A DNA stretch of 64,000 nucleotides, taken from the NCBI GenBank assembly GCA_037039925.1, contig JAXRKP010000174.1:124001-188000 (forward strand), in the 5' to 3' direction. This document shows, piece by piece, positions 11,613-22,430 of this stretch. The notes under the pieces were generated by a model. That model searched no databases. It was not told the DNA's origin and worked only from the letters and a program-made list of their open reading frames with translations. Origin of the DNA: Doris montereyensis. Lineage: Eukaryota; Mollusca; Gastropoda; Nudibranchia; Dorididae. Positions within the stretch are counted from its first letter, which is position 1. The number at the start of each line of letters is the position of its first letter. The position numbers were made by a program, and so were the translations under genes.

Positions 11613-13691
11613 ATGGATTTAAAGTTTGTTGATCGAAACGGACGTCAAAACGTGAAAGACGTTGATGAAAAATAAATTCAACTGGTCGTGGTTGGAGGAA
11701 AAGATGTGAATGGTGATTTTCTTTCTGATTACGTACGAAGTTGACAGAAGCTGGAGCTGCTTGGTGCATCTCTTGTAACGCTAAGATTGTGTATGGAAGC
11801 AGTGGCAAAAAGGCTCTCCTTGTTCATTCCAGGAATGTTTGTCACGTGAAATCCAGACGGACTTTGAAAGGTTCTCAGTCACTCCCGACTGTCATGGCTG
11901 CCACTAAAAGTTTGGAGGACTGCATTTTGCCACCACCACAACAGAGCAAATCAGTTCCTTATGGTGTGTCAGCTAACATTGCAAAGTTTTTTCAGCCTAG
12001 TAATACAGCCAGTCAGCAACAATTCAACCAGAACCTGTGCGGTCAGCCCTGTTGATAGAAAATCTCATTTGGAAGGACTTTGTGCACATTTATTGCGGAA
12101 CATGACCTACCTTTCAACTTGGCACCTAGTCTGTTAAGCTTGTGTAAGGAAACCAAAGAACAGTGCTTTTATAAATTGTTCATGGTGTGAATACTGTTTT
12201 GAGGAAGAGGCTCTTGAATAGTATGAGGGAAAATGCTTTCACTTTAAACCTGGATGAGTCAACTACAAGGCCAGCAACAAACGGGTAATGAAACATTCTT
12301 GTTTGTTTTTTTAGCGATGAGTTAGGTGAATCTGTAACAGAACTGTACTGCTCTCTAGAGATGACCACAGTGAATGCAGACACTGTGTACCAAGCTGTGA
12401 AGACACAACTGGAAAAGGATTGTATTCCCGCCTGCAAAGATGATTGCCTTGCTCACGGACTCAGCTGCATATATGAGGGGGTGCCACAATGGTTTCCAGA
12501 AGAAAATGAAAGATGATGTGGACCATTTGATAGACATAGATGGTGATGTCTGTCATCACATCCATAACATAATGAAGAACTTTCAAATAATCTTGATGAT
12601 TCTGGAGTCCTAACCAAGTTCCTTGATGATGTTTTTAATGACTTTAACTTTAAGTACAGCCCAGATTTAAAGGAATTATTAAATGACATTTCCAAGATCC
12701 TTGGCAATCCTGTCCTTTGTCCCTTGGAGAGAGTGCCCCACAGATGGCTATCATCACTGTATGACACTACAAGCAGGATGAAGAGCATCATAGGTGCACT
12801 GACCTCTTCTACCATCCATGGCTGTCCAAGGAGATTGGAGAAAACTCAAAGAAAGAACCTCACTACATGGAGAAACCAGGGCTAGAGAGAAAGAAGAGAA
12901 TTGTAAACAAACTGTTTGTTCACAGAAATAAGCTGGATCTTCTCAGTGCCCTTGTCACAAGCATTTTCCCTATATTTAAATCATTTGTCCAGCTATTTGA
13001 ACAGAAACAACCCATGGTACACAAACTTCATGATGCAATGATAGACACCTACAGACATTTCCTTGCCTGTTTCATGAAACTTGAATACCTTCATGGGAAA
13101 AACATGATGACTGTGGAACTGGACAAGGAGTCAAGGGAGGATTATCAACTGCCACTGAGACAAATTTTCACCGGAAATGAGGCTGGGAAACTGTTGGACA
13201 ACATGAGGGGCAATGACAAGATGGAACAATTGAAAACTTTGAGGAAAGCCTATATCAAGACTGCTGGCTACATGAAGCACAAACTTCCCCTAACAAACAA
13301 GTTTTTAAGTGTCTGTCTGCCTTGGATCCAGATGTTCAAGGCCATTCTCTAGCAGAAAAGGCAATGAGAGACCTGAGGAGTTTTTTCCATCCCTGTCTGT
13401 CGATGAGGATGCTTATGATGATGATGTCAAAAGGTATCACTTGCTTCCATCCACAGACATCCCTCTTCAAATGGTTTGAGACTTGACCACTGGTGGGCAC
13501 AGCTCTTCTCTAAGTTCCCTACTTTAGCACCTGTTGTGAAAGCATGCCTAGAATTTTCACAGGTCCACGAGTGGAACAGTCATTTTCAATGATGAACCAT
13601 ATCATCACATCAAAGACAAATAGAATGGCCATCTCTACATATGCTGCTTATCAGGCAGTTAAGTACCACCTGTTGACAAGGAAGCTTTAAC
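11613..13691 (+). pseudogene. hAT-family transposase pseudogene 1
   Basis: ATG at 11613 (MDLKFVDRNGRQNVKDVDEK, then a stop/frameshift). A zinc-finger-like segment has WCISC (11762) and a later HS..VCHVKS. The RNase-H-like hAT core is readable across frames: first Asp in NLDEST (12253), second in LLTDSAAYMRG (12458), and the CxxH motif in DVCHHIHN (12551), which marks hAT and related DDE superfamilies. A helical segment (12867-13352) leads to the C-terminal hAT dimerisation region with FSMMNHI (about 13585) and YHLLTRKL before TAA near 13691. At least four frameshifts or stops interrupt it. No terminal inverted repeats or 8-bp duplication were identified. Confidence 0.8.
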
Positions 13692-14477
13692 TTATCACAT
13701 TTTATGTTCTTTAACTTTTTAATTCCTAACTCCCTTTCCTCTCCTCCTCCCCCTCACCCCCTCTCTCTCTCTCTGCCTCTCTCTCTCTAAAGTGGTTATT
13801 TGAAAAATATTTCTTCATGTCAACAGGAAATGATGACTACAATTACAATGCCCTCTGGAAGCATTTCTGTGGACGGAAACCAGGGAAAGGACTGTCGCCA
13901 CGCCGACTAATCGGTTGCTATTGCAGTTAGACTTAGACTGACCTATTGCGGAAGGGGGAAGGTTCAACACTTGAACAAGTAAGCTGTCCGGTTGAGTTTT
14001 GTTATTTTGTTACATTAGTTTATTTGCATTGGGCTTCATACCAACCATCTTTTTGAATAGACTCAATGAAAATTAAAAATCAAGGGATAAGGGATTATAT
14101 TTTATTCTATTACTCTAGTAAACTTTTATTAATTTATTATTATTACCATTATATTAATATTATATATTTTAATATTATTTTGTCAATTAAATTTTTAGTG
14201 TTTAGCACAATTATTATTATTATTATTACTATTTTTTATGGTCAAAATGTCATAAATTTGTCTTGTAGCCTACTTGATTGTAAGATCACGACAAAATATT
14301 TTTTAATTCAAGAAAAGTGAGTATGCTGAGAGGAGAGTAGGACACAGACATTTGCTTGTGGCTCTTTTTGCCTTATGTAGTTTCATACTCAAGAAATAAC
14401 GAAAGATGACTGATGAGTGTTTAACAACTTTACAAAGTTAAGAAAAAATTCTCTTTATGTTTTTTTTTTCCTGTCTA
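13692..14477. other. Spacer with CT repeat and AT-rich tract
   Basis: A (CT)n tract with one interruption lies at about 13757-13789. From 14060 to 14330 the sequence is very AT-rich, with TTATTATTA runs. The end (14466-14479) is a polypyrimidine tract and TAG resembling a splice acceptor just before the X-A coding remnant. No gene. Confidence 0.45.
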
Positions 14478-14478
14478 G

Positions 14479-15874
14479 ATGACATCATGGTACCAAAAGC
14501 TCTTTCCTGCTGTGGATTATCTCACCGTTGGCAAAATTCAACATAAAATTTCAATGCTGCTCAAGGAGGCTAGCACTTCAGCTGATTGTGAGGAATTCTT
14601 TCTAGACCAGTTAATTTCAATGAAGTGTCAGCTAGTCTGGAGAAACTAAATTTGACTTGTGCAATTCTGTTGGAAAAGCCCAAGGAATTTGCTGTGCCCG
14701 AAGGTTGTGTTGTGACCAATGACATTGTTTTGAATTTAGAACAATTCAGGAAAAGAGAGGGTCTGTCATTTCCTTTTGTGACACATTGGCTAAACGTCCT
14801 TCTAAATGCAACTTTAGATAAATGTAATTGTCCACCTACACCAAAAATAAATTATGCTGCTGGGAAAGTGTTAAAGGAAATAATTAAATTTAAAAAATTC
14901 CAAAAAATTTGATGACCTTGCAGCTAAGCTCTCTGGAGCCACTCTTTTCCATAACAAGACTAGACATACCCCCTCATCATGGTGAAACAACAGTTACAGA
15001 TAACAATATGCTCATCATGAAGTCTAAACTTGAGAAAGAGAATAATGAAAAAAAAAGAGCCATAAAAATTCTGCAGCAGAAAAACAACTGTTTAGAGGAA
15101 GAAAAAGATTCTCTTAAATTACAAAATTCAATTTTATCTGAGAAACACAACATTTTAACAAAGAAAGAGAAACAGTTACTTGAAGATGTGGCCATCTTAG
15201 AGGGGAAAAAAGGCATTCAAACAGATTTAATTTCAAAACTCACTGGGAAGATAGCTGAGTTATAAGAAAAATACAACATTGAAGAAAACCTTGAGCACTC
15301 ATCTGATCAGCTAGCATCAGTAAATAATGAAAAGGAAAAATTAGAATTACTTAACAGTAAATTAGAGACAGAAAATAATGCTCTGAAATGTGAAATTACA
15401 GATCTGAAGGCAAAGCTCAAACTAGAGCAAACAAACAAATCTAAAGTGATCAAGAAAAAAATGAAATAGAAAAAGAATTAAATAGCTGTAAAGAGCAAGT
15501 TCAATTTCTTTTACAGAATAAGGAAAATGATTTTGAATTAATTTTGAGAGAAGGTGGTAGAGGCAGGCAATTCAAAGAAAACGTTAGATTAACTTTACAT
15601 GGCCTTACATGGGGATACTAATGTTTCTGCAGAAAACTGTGCCAAGGTTGTACAGATTGTGTCCAAGAATATTTTTAATAAAGAAATTGATATTAAAGAT
15701 CTACCAAAATCATCTTCAGCCGTTAATTTTCAAAATGAGGCACATGTCATTTCCAAACACCAAGTCTTAGAAGAAATTAAATGTTGTAATCATTTTACTT
15801 TTGCTTGTGATGGTACAAGTAGGGACAAAGAGCATTATCTTGAGCAACATATTGTGTTGGATAATGGAAAGCAG
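14479..15874 (+). pseudogene. X-family DDE-like transposase, copy A, 5' half only
   Basis: First copy of an unnamed family. A splice-acceptor-like CTAG at 14479 precedes MTSWYQKLFPAVDYL. A roughly 95-residue N-terminal domain is open at 14625-14912. A long Lys/Glu-rich coiled coil runs from about 15000 to 15470 (one stop at 15263). At 15599 starts the catalytic-like part, with NCAKVV, EAHVISKHQVLEEI and CDGTSRDKEHYLEQH (first Asp at 15809). The frame is cut at NGKQL by insertion of piggyBac-like element 4 at TTAA 15875. Copy B has the same motifs and continues NGKVLSLGF at the equivalent point. The 3' half is not found beyond the insertion. Function is inferred to be transposition; family unknown. 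Confidence 0.65.
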
Positions 15875-18163
15875 TTAACCCTTTCCCCGTATTGCGACTA
15901 GTTGCGACTGCTAAATTCGTACCCTTTACTTCCCAATGCGGGTCGATCGACCGCTAGACCTAGTACTTTTTAATCGACTCTAACACTGTGTTTACTTTCG
16001 TTTTCACTATGGGTATTAATAAGCGCCGAAGAGTTCCTCTTCCTTCCTGTCTTTTTTTCATATAAATCGGACCGTAAGTTTTCACTATAGGATTTTTCAT
16101 GGTTTGTTGACATTTTGTACGAAGATCAGCAGCATGGCATTTCAATTCATGCAATCGCTTGTCGATCAAACCCCTAATTTAGAACAAAATAACTATGAAA
16201 ATGACACTGAAGAGCCACAGTGATACAGAGAGTGATATTGATATAGATTTAGAGCCATTGAACATCGATTTTGATGGAATGATACAGGCTATCGGGGATG
16301 ACGACCATAATGAAAGTGAAAGTAGATCTGGACCCGATGATGGAGCTAGTGATAATGGCGAGTGGACTACAGTATCCCATTGAAGTGGAAGAATTCACTG
16401 AATACACTGGAATCAAAGTAGATTTAGAGGAAAATGCTCTTCCAAGAGATTATTTGATCTTTTTTCCCATCCACATTACTTGAACTGATGGTAGAGCAAA
16501 CCAACAAGCATGCCGAGCTAAAGCAAGCAACTTTAGGTCGTGATAAGTATTGGACTCCTATCAGTGTTGATGATCTCCAAAAATATATCTACATTCTCGT
16601 CATGTTTGGGATCCATAGACTTACAGAATATAGATGTACTGGTCATCAGACCCTTTACTTACAGTTTCCCAAGTGTCAGATGTAATGGGAAGGTCGAGGT
16701 TCGAAAAAATCCACCATTATTTTCACCTTACTGATGCCGTCGAGGAGATCGCCAGAATGATGGCTATGACCCCATGCTCAAAGTTTGTCCTGTCCTTGAC
16801 CATGTGCGGAGTGCTTGTTTACAATCTTATGCACCATCTTGTCAACTAAGCGTTGACGAGGGAATGATAGGCTTTAAGGGACGTGTTTATTTTCGTCAAT
16901 TTCTTCCGAGCAAACCTCAGCGTTACGGTATAAAGTTCTGGTGTTGTGCAGAGGCTAAGACAGGCTACATTCTCAATTTTCAATTCTATACCGGGAGGAC
17001 AGAAGCTTTTGACAAAGAACTTGGGCTAGGACACCAAGTGGTGAAAAGTGTGGCAACGCCTTTTTTAAATAAGAACCATCACATTTTTTTTGACAATCAC
17101 TTATCCTCAGTCGCTCTTGCTAAAGACTTGCTCGTCAATAAAACATATTCATGTGCAACAACTACACGTGCAAACAGAAGAGAATGGCCCATGAAGAACA
17201 GAAAGCAAAAGAAAGGGGATATTAAAATGATGCAACAAGGCAATCTTGTTGCCACACAGTGGACGGATAAACGTCAAGTAAACTTACTGTCCACTAACTG
17301 CTCGCCTGAAATTACAGAAGTGACAAGACGAACAAAATCGGGACCAACGGAAATTAATATTCCAACACCAGTCATGACATACAACACCTACATGGGTGGT
17401 GTGGACCTGGCTGACCAACATAGGTCATATTATCCCATAGGAAGATCAAGCCACAAATGGTGGCGATATGTTTTTAACTTTCTTCTTCAAATTGGCATTA
17501 TTAATGTTTTCCTGCTGATGAAAACAAATGTTCCGACGGCAAAACGAGATTCTCCGGCCCGAAGCCATATTCATTTCCGCCTAGAAATATGCAGGAGTCT
17601 TCTAAATGGAAGAAAGAGGACTGCATCTACTGCAGGCTTAATTCCAAATATGGCATCATTCACTGCGGTCAATCCGGACTCCCACAAACTGGCTCGAATG
17701 CCAGGACGTCACCGCACCTGTTTTCAGTGTTCGCAGGATAAAAAGAAAACAAATGCCGGCAGGACACCAGAGACTGTTTATGGCTGTGTAGTTTGTGGAA
17801 TAAGACTTTGTAAAGGACTCTGCTTCTCCAAATACCATAACTTTTGACATTTTTTTCACTCTAAAACTCACAAAACAATAAAAAAAAAGTCAGTGCTATT
17901 GATTTTTTACTGCATTTTTATTTTCAATAATTTTTCTTTCAGGGTCTAAACAAACAAATATTAACATGTGACATATGTACTTATTCTGTAAAATGTAACC
18001 TATTTTTAAAGTTTATTTCAATAAATTAAATTGAATAATGTATTCTTTATGATTTTTTAAAGTGAAACACCTCTTTGTGAGAAGACAGTAATTATGAGTT
18101 ATTTCCCTTGGCTTAGGAGGATAGGTTATTTAGGCTTGAAATTTAATGGAGGGAAAGGGTTAA
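15875..18163 (+). mobile_element. piggyBac-like element 4, complete, inserted in X-A
   Basis: A 2289-bp element bounded by TTAA at 15875-15878 and 18160-18163. The terminal inverted repeat with the target site is TTAACCCTTTCCC, perfect on both sides. A 12-bp palindrome GGTCGATCGACC lies at 15941-15952. Right of the stop codon the 3' region contains AGTTATTTCCCTTGGCTT, shared with element 3. It is the best-preserved transposon in the window and interrupts the X-A coding frame. Confidence 0.92.
16134..17847 (+). pseudogene. piggyBac transposase (element 4), C-terminal 357 codons intact
   Basis: The start MAFQFMQSLVDQ at 16134 is in good context (gcagcATGG). The acidic N-terminus and N-terminal core (NLEQNN, VEEFTEYTGI, ELMVEQTNKHAE, YWSSDPLL) are split by about four frameshifts up to 16774. 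From 16774 one frame runs 357 codons: LSVDEGMIGFKG (Asp 28), HIFFDNHLSS (Asp 107), TYMGGVDLADQH (Asp 211 and 214), then KWWRYVFNF. The C-terminal cysteine-rich domain has C316, C319, C338, C341, C346, C350 and H355. The DDD triad and the TTAA/chromatin-binding finger are thus intact in the second half. It is broken as annotated here, but the ratio of intact to damaged sequence suggests a young insertion. Confidence 0.9.
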
Positions 18164-18281
18164 GCATTATAAACTTTTGCAGGCTAGAAGCCAATGGGGC
18201 CTAGATCTAGGCCTACAAAAATACAAAACAAGTATTGGACGTTTATCAATCACCACCGCCCCCTTGTTTCCTACAATTATA

Positions 18282-18394
18282 TTTTGTACTGCTGGCAGCT
18301 GGCATACTGTCTATTGTCTTACAAACAAAAGTACACACGCGCTTGTAATACGAAATATTTTTTGTACTGCTGGCAGCTGTCATACTGTCTATTA
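18282..18394 (+). repeat. Pair of direct repeats, about 34 bp
   Basis: The motif TTTTGTACTGCTGGCAGCT and the following CATACTGTCTATT occur at 18282-18315 and again at 18360-18393 with one mismatch. They lie between element 4 and the P-element-like gene and could be subterminal repeats of either. Function unknown. Confidence 0.7.
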
Positions 18395-18628
18395 TTAATA
18401 CCTTGGAGACTTGGAGGAAAAAGATAGATGGAGAGGCCGCGAGTCACGTGATGTGAAGCCAAAGCAGACGACGGTCGGCTATGTTTGTGAGATCAGCACT
18501 CAGCACAGCACAGTGACACTTAACGACAGTTGTAAAAAAAAAATGTATTAGTTGTAAACACCGTGTCGACAAAATGCCAGTTTGCACTGCGTTTGGCTGC
18601 ACCAACAGATCGGGAAAAGCGAAGCCCT

Positions 18629-18678
18629 ACAAAATTACTTTTCATCGGTAAATACAAAATTACTTTTCATCGGTAAAT
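18629..18678 (+). repeat. Perfect 25-bp tandem duplication over a splice donor
   Basis: Unit 18629-18653 is repeated exactly at 18654-18678. The duplicated unit contains the exon 1 end and its GTAAAT donor, so two identical 5' splice sites lie 25 bp apart. Confidence 0.9.
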
Positions 18679-19021
18679 TAATGTCTAACTGTTTGATTGT
18701 GAATGTTTTATTTTAAAATAAACAGGTGATTTAACTTTAAAAAGTCGACTGAAAGTGAAACTGAACGAATCACACATCTCTCTGACGAGGTCACAGTAGA
18801 CGGTAAATAAGATTTGTTTTTACCAGGCTAAAGGGATGAAGGACTGAAAAAGTGAAACAGTTGATTGCTGCAGGCAGAGTAAAGCGAGTAGATAACATTA
18901 CAGATTTTCAGTAAAAAAAATGTCTTTGTTTAACTGTTGCCTATGTTTAAACGAATTTTATCCCGTTCTGCATAAAAAATAATAACCGTGAACCAAAATG
19001 ACTAACGATTTGCTGTGATTA

Positions 19022-19035
19022 ATGTGTGTGTGCGC

Positions 19036-19068
<33 letters not shown>

Positions 19069-19086
19069 CGCGCGTGTGTGTGTGTA
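19022..19086 (+). repeat. (TG)n / TGCGCG microsatellite
   Basis: Alternating purine-pyrimidine TG/CG tract within intron 1 of the P-element-like pseudogene. Spurious open frames on both strands come from this repeat. Confidence 0.9.
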
Positions 19087-20649
19087 TTGAGCCAAGGTCT
19101 GATTTGTTTCAGATTTCCTAAAGATGAGGTCCGGCGTCAAAAATGGATACAAGCTGTCAGACGTGTGGACTTTAACCCGTCCAAGTATTCTTACCTGTGT
19201 TCAAGTCACTTCAAGGAGGAGGACTTAGACAGAACCTCTCTCTCCTCTGTTCGCATTCAAAAGGGGAGTGCCTAGCGTGTTTGAGGCTTTTCCATCCTAC
19301 TTGAAAACTTGTAAAACCCAAAGGAAGCCCCCAAAACACAGAGCCTCAGCTACAGCGAAAAGAAAGGATTCTCACTCAAAGCAGTACTGCCGCCAGTGCC
19401 ACTGATACTACTATTGATAGCTCAATACCTGAATTAATAGACGATAATGTCTCTCTGCCCAGATCTCCTGTTGCTTCAACATCAATTCAGTGTAGCGCAG
19501 ACACACCAGTGAAGGCTGGTTTGAAACGAAAATTGATGGAAAGTGAGCAAAAGGTGGTGGCATCAAGAAAGAGAATAAAACTTCTTCAACAATCCAACAG
19601 ACGACTTCTCAAACGACAGGCCAAATTAACTGAGGTTATTGCAACTTTAAGGAAGCAAAAACATCCTCAGCACAGACAGCATCTCTGTTTTGGAGACTTG
19701 CGGCAGAGGTGTATCCGATCTTCTTGAAAGAAAAGCTGCAAAAAAGCATGACAAGCCACTACCTCGAAAGTACTCTCCTCAACTTTGAAGTTTTGCTTTG
19801 ACCCTCCATTTTTATTCACCTCGTGCATACAACTATGTCAGGAAAATGTTTGCCACATGTCTGCCACATCCCCGTACCATCAGAAAATGGTATCAATCAG
19901 TACAAGATGGACCTGGCTTTAACGTCATTTCATTTAAAGCTCTGGAATCAAAAGCTAAGGCTAAGCGTTCTGAGAAGGTCAAAAGTCCAATCCATGTCGT
20001 TGCTTATGGACGAAATGACGATTAGAAAACATATGGGGTGGGATGGACACAATTATCAAGGCTATATTGACATGGGTACAGAACTTGATGATTCGTTACC
20101 TGTAGCAAAAGAAGTACTTGTTTTTATGGTTGTCAGCATCAATAATTCATGGAAATTACCAATTGGATATTTTTTTATTAACGGCATGAATGGCAAGGAA
20201 AGGAAAAACCTTGTGCTGAATGCTTTAACTAGACTTCATGATGTTGGTGTTGATATTGTTTCTATTACTCATGATGGTGCAGCATCAAATATTGCAATGT
20301 TAAAGTGTCTGGGGTTGATCTGACTGATCCTTGCAACATAAAACCACATTTCCCTCATCCATGTACAAGTTGTCCTGTTGTGGCATTTCTTGACCCCTGC
20401 CACATGTTAAAACTGGTCGAAACACTTTGGCCAACAAAAGTTCCATGTTCAACAATGATGATGAAATTAAATGGCAATATTTTGTTGAACTGAATAATTT
20501 GCAGGAACTTAGAAGGTCTCCCATTTAGGCAATAAGTTAAGAAATGCACATGTTGCATGGCAAAAGAAAAAGATGAATGTTAATTTGCCCACCCAAACCT
20601 TCAGCGAATCAGTGGCTGTATAGAGCCATCAAGGATTGCTTTGGTTTAA

Positions 20650-22029
20650 TGCATTTACCCATGGAAAACATTGTTGGCTTTTGTTCACACATGTAACGTG
20701 ATGTTTGGGAAGCACACGTCAGTGGTCCAGTGTTTGCAACGTGACATCAGTCACTTGCAAACAGTAAAGTGTTCGTGTCATTTGATCCACTTGGCATCAT
20801 CATATGCAGCACTAAAACTGCCAAAGAGCCTGGAGGACCTCTGTCGAGACGTCTACGCCCATTTTCAGAGATCGTTTAAACGAGCAGAAGTAAGTATGAT
20901 GTTCCTGTTCTTGTGTGTCACGGTCATAGCTATTGTATTTTGTATTTATCATATTTTCACTTGTTTTCTTAGTAAGTACCCATCTTCATATACTTCTATG
21001 ATAGTAATGCATCACGATTTCTTTCTGCCACCATAATAATGGTTAGCATTCACATTGTACATTTTGTCACAATGTGTAAAGAAAGCAATTTTAAAAATTA
21101 TAATAAGTGTAAATTCACAGCATTTCATTCACAACTTCTGTTTGCTTTATTTTTTTTTGTTGTTTTTTTATGAAAGGAGCATTTACAAACTTTTATAATA
21201 TCCTAATGGCTAACTTGTAAAGTAAGCATATATTTCAATTTATGAATATTATTATTACACAGAGATGCAATGTCCTGAAGGACAGTCAGATGATTAAATT
21301 AAATAAAAACGTTCACTGCAGAGATAAGGCATATTATATATAATTATTACTAAATAATATTACTAAAGTAAACAATAATTCTAATGGTCTCTTACTTTCT
21401 TTTGTAGGACTTCAAGACTTTTCAAGTCTTTTTGAAACAGAACCCCACAAGATGTTGGCACCGGGGCAAACAAGGTGGCTTTCTCTGAAAGCATATGACC
21501 AGTTACTGGAGCAATACGAGCCATTGCAGCACTACTACACCCTTGTAATGACCGAAGACCCAACTCATTCAACAGAGAGGACCCTGGCCACACTGAGGAA
21601 CCCATTCATGAAAGCTTATTTGGAATTCCTCAGCTTCGAGTTGGAACGATTGAACGGATTCAACAGAATGTTCCAAAGCGACTACCCTCTCTTGCACAGC
21701 TTGCAGCTGAAGTGACAGGTTTGCTGAGAGCAATTGCTGGAGACTTCCTGAAACCACAGTACGTCCGGAACACTGTTGTGCAAGACATCGATACAAGTCA
21801 ACAAAACAGAGTGCCCCTGGAGGAAGTTTACCTTGGCATGGCAGCAACTGACACTTTATCAGAGGTCAAGAAAGGTGCTGAACCTGCCGAAGTAAATATT
21901 TTCATGGAATCGTGCCTGGCCTTCCAGTTAGAGGCTTTTAAGCAGATCAAAACAAGATTTGATCTGGCAAGTCCTGTGTTCCAGCTGGTGGAGTGGACAC
22001 ATCCAGCCAATGCCATTAAATTTCATTAA
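20650..22029 (+). pseudogene. hAT-like transposase fragment with intron
   Basis: Starts abruptly with NIVGF..TCNVMFGKH, then VKCSCHLIHLASSYAALKL, which holds a CxxH motif typical of the hAT/ZMYM-related core. Exon 1 ends at 20889 with a GTAAGT donor. The intron 20890-21407 is AT-rich and ends TTTTGTAG. Exon 2 continues in frame as DFKTFQVFLKQ, then LAPGQTRWLSLKAYDQLLEQ and NPFMKAYLEFLSFELERLNG, with one frameshift at 21715 into a second open frame (21712-22029). The N-terminal half of the transposase (zinc finger, first Asp) is missing. It abuts the P-element remnant directly, suggesting one element inserted in or recombined with the other. Family assignment is by motif order. Confidence 0.7.
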
Positions 22030-22430
22030 TAGAAAACCGCCAAGCTTGACGAAGGTGCTGGAAAACATGCCTTAGATGAAGACGACAATAAACCCAGTTC
22101 AACTTGACGTGGCAGTTTGGCAGTTTTTTGTTGGCTTCAGAACAACATTTGTGGTGAAAACAAAACAAAACAAACATTAAACAAGCTAAATAAGATAAAA
22201 CAAAACACAAAATCAAAAGAAAAAAGACATTTTGGCCAGTCCTACATGGGTATTTTATTTCAGGTTCGTAACTGTGTGAATTTCCCCCTTTATATTATGG
22301 CTTTATGATTCTATTGTGGCACTTTTGCCACACATCTAACTGGCTACTGGCAGATCTCACACATCCTCTTTTCTAAACTTTTTGAGCGCGAAAAAGTGAG
22401 AAGTGAAAAGATCAAGAAGTAAACCTAGAG
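22030..22430. other. Spacer between hAT fragments
   Basis: AT-rich with an AAACAAAAC run near 22160. No gene identified. Confidence 0.4.

Larger units (their letters stand above)
18574..20640 (+). pseudogene. THAP/P-element-like transposase pseudogene
   Basis: Exon 1 (18574-18647) encodes MPVCTAFGCTNRSGKAKPYK, the start of a THAP C2CH zinc finger. Intron 18648-19112 has a GT donor and TTTGTTTCAG acceptor. Exon 2 from 19113 gives FPKDEVRRQKWIQAV and YLCSSHF, completing the C2CH set, and ends in an AVPxxF-type motif. A basic coiled coil follows (19509-19680), then a P-element-type core: LTLHFYSPRAYNYVRKMF (about 19798), MDEMTIRKH (first Asp, about 20005), SITHDGAASN (second Asp, about 20264) and DPCHMLKLV. 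This is the THAP9/Drosophila P transposase layout. Frameshifts at about 19265, 19400, 19730, 19990 and 20310 disable it. Homology ends near 20640, where a hAT fragment starts. Confidence 0.85.

Noticed and set aside
18958..19152. His/Thr-rich minus-strand frame
   Set aside because: Translation of the TG/CG microsatellite within an intron.
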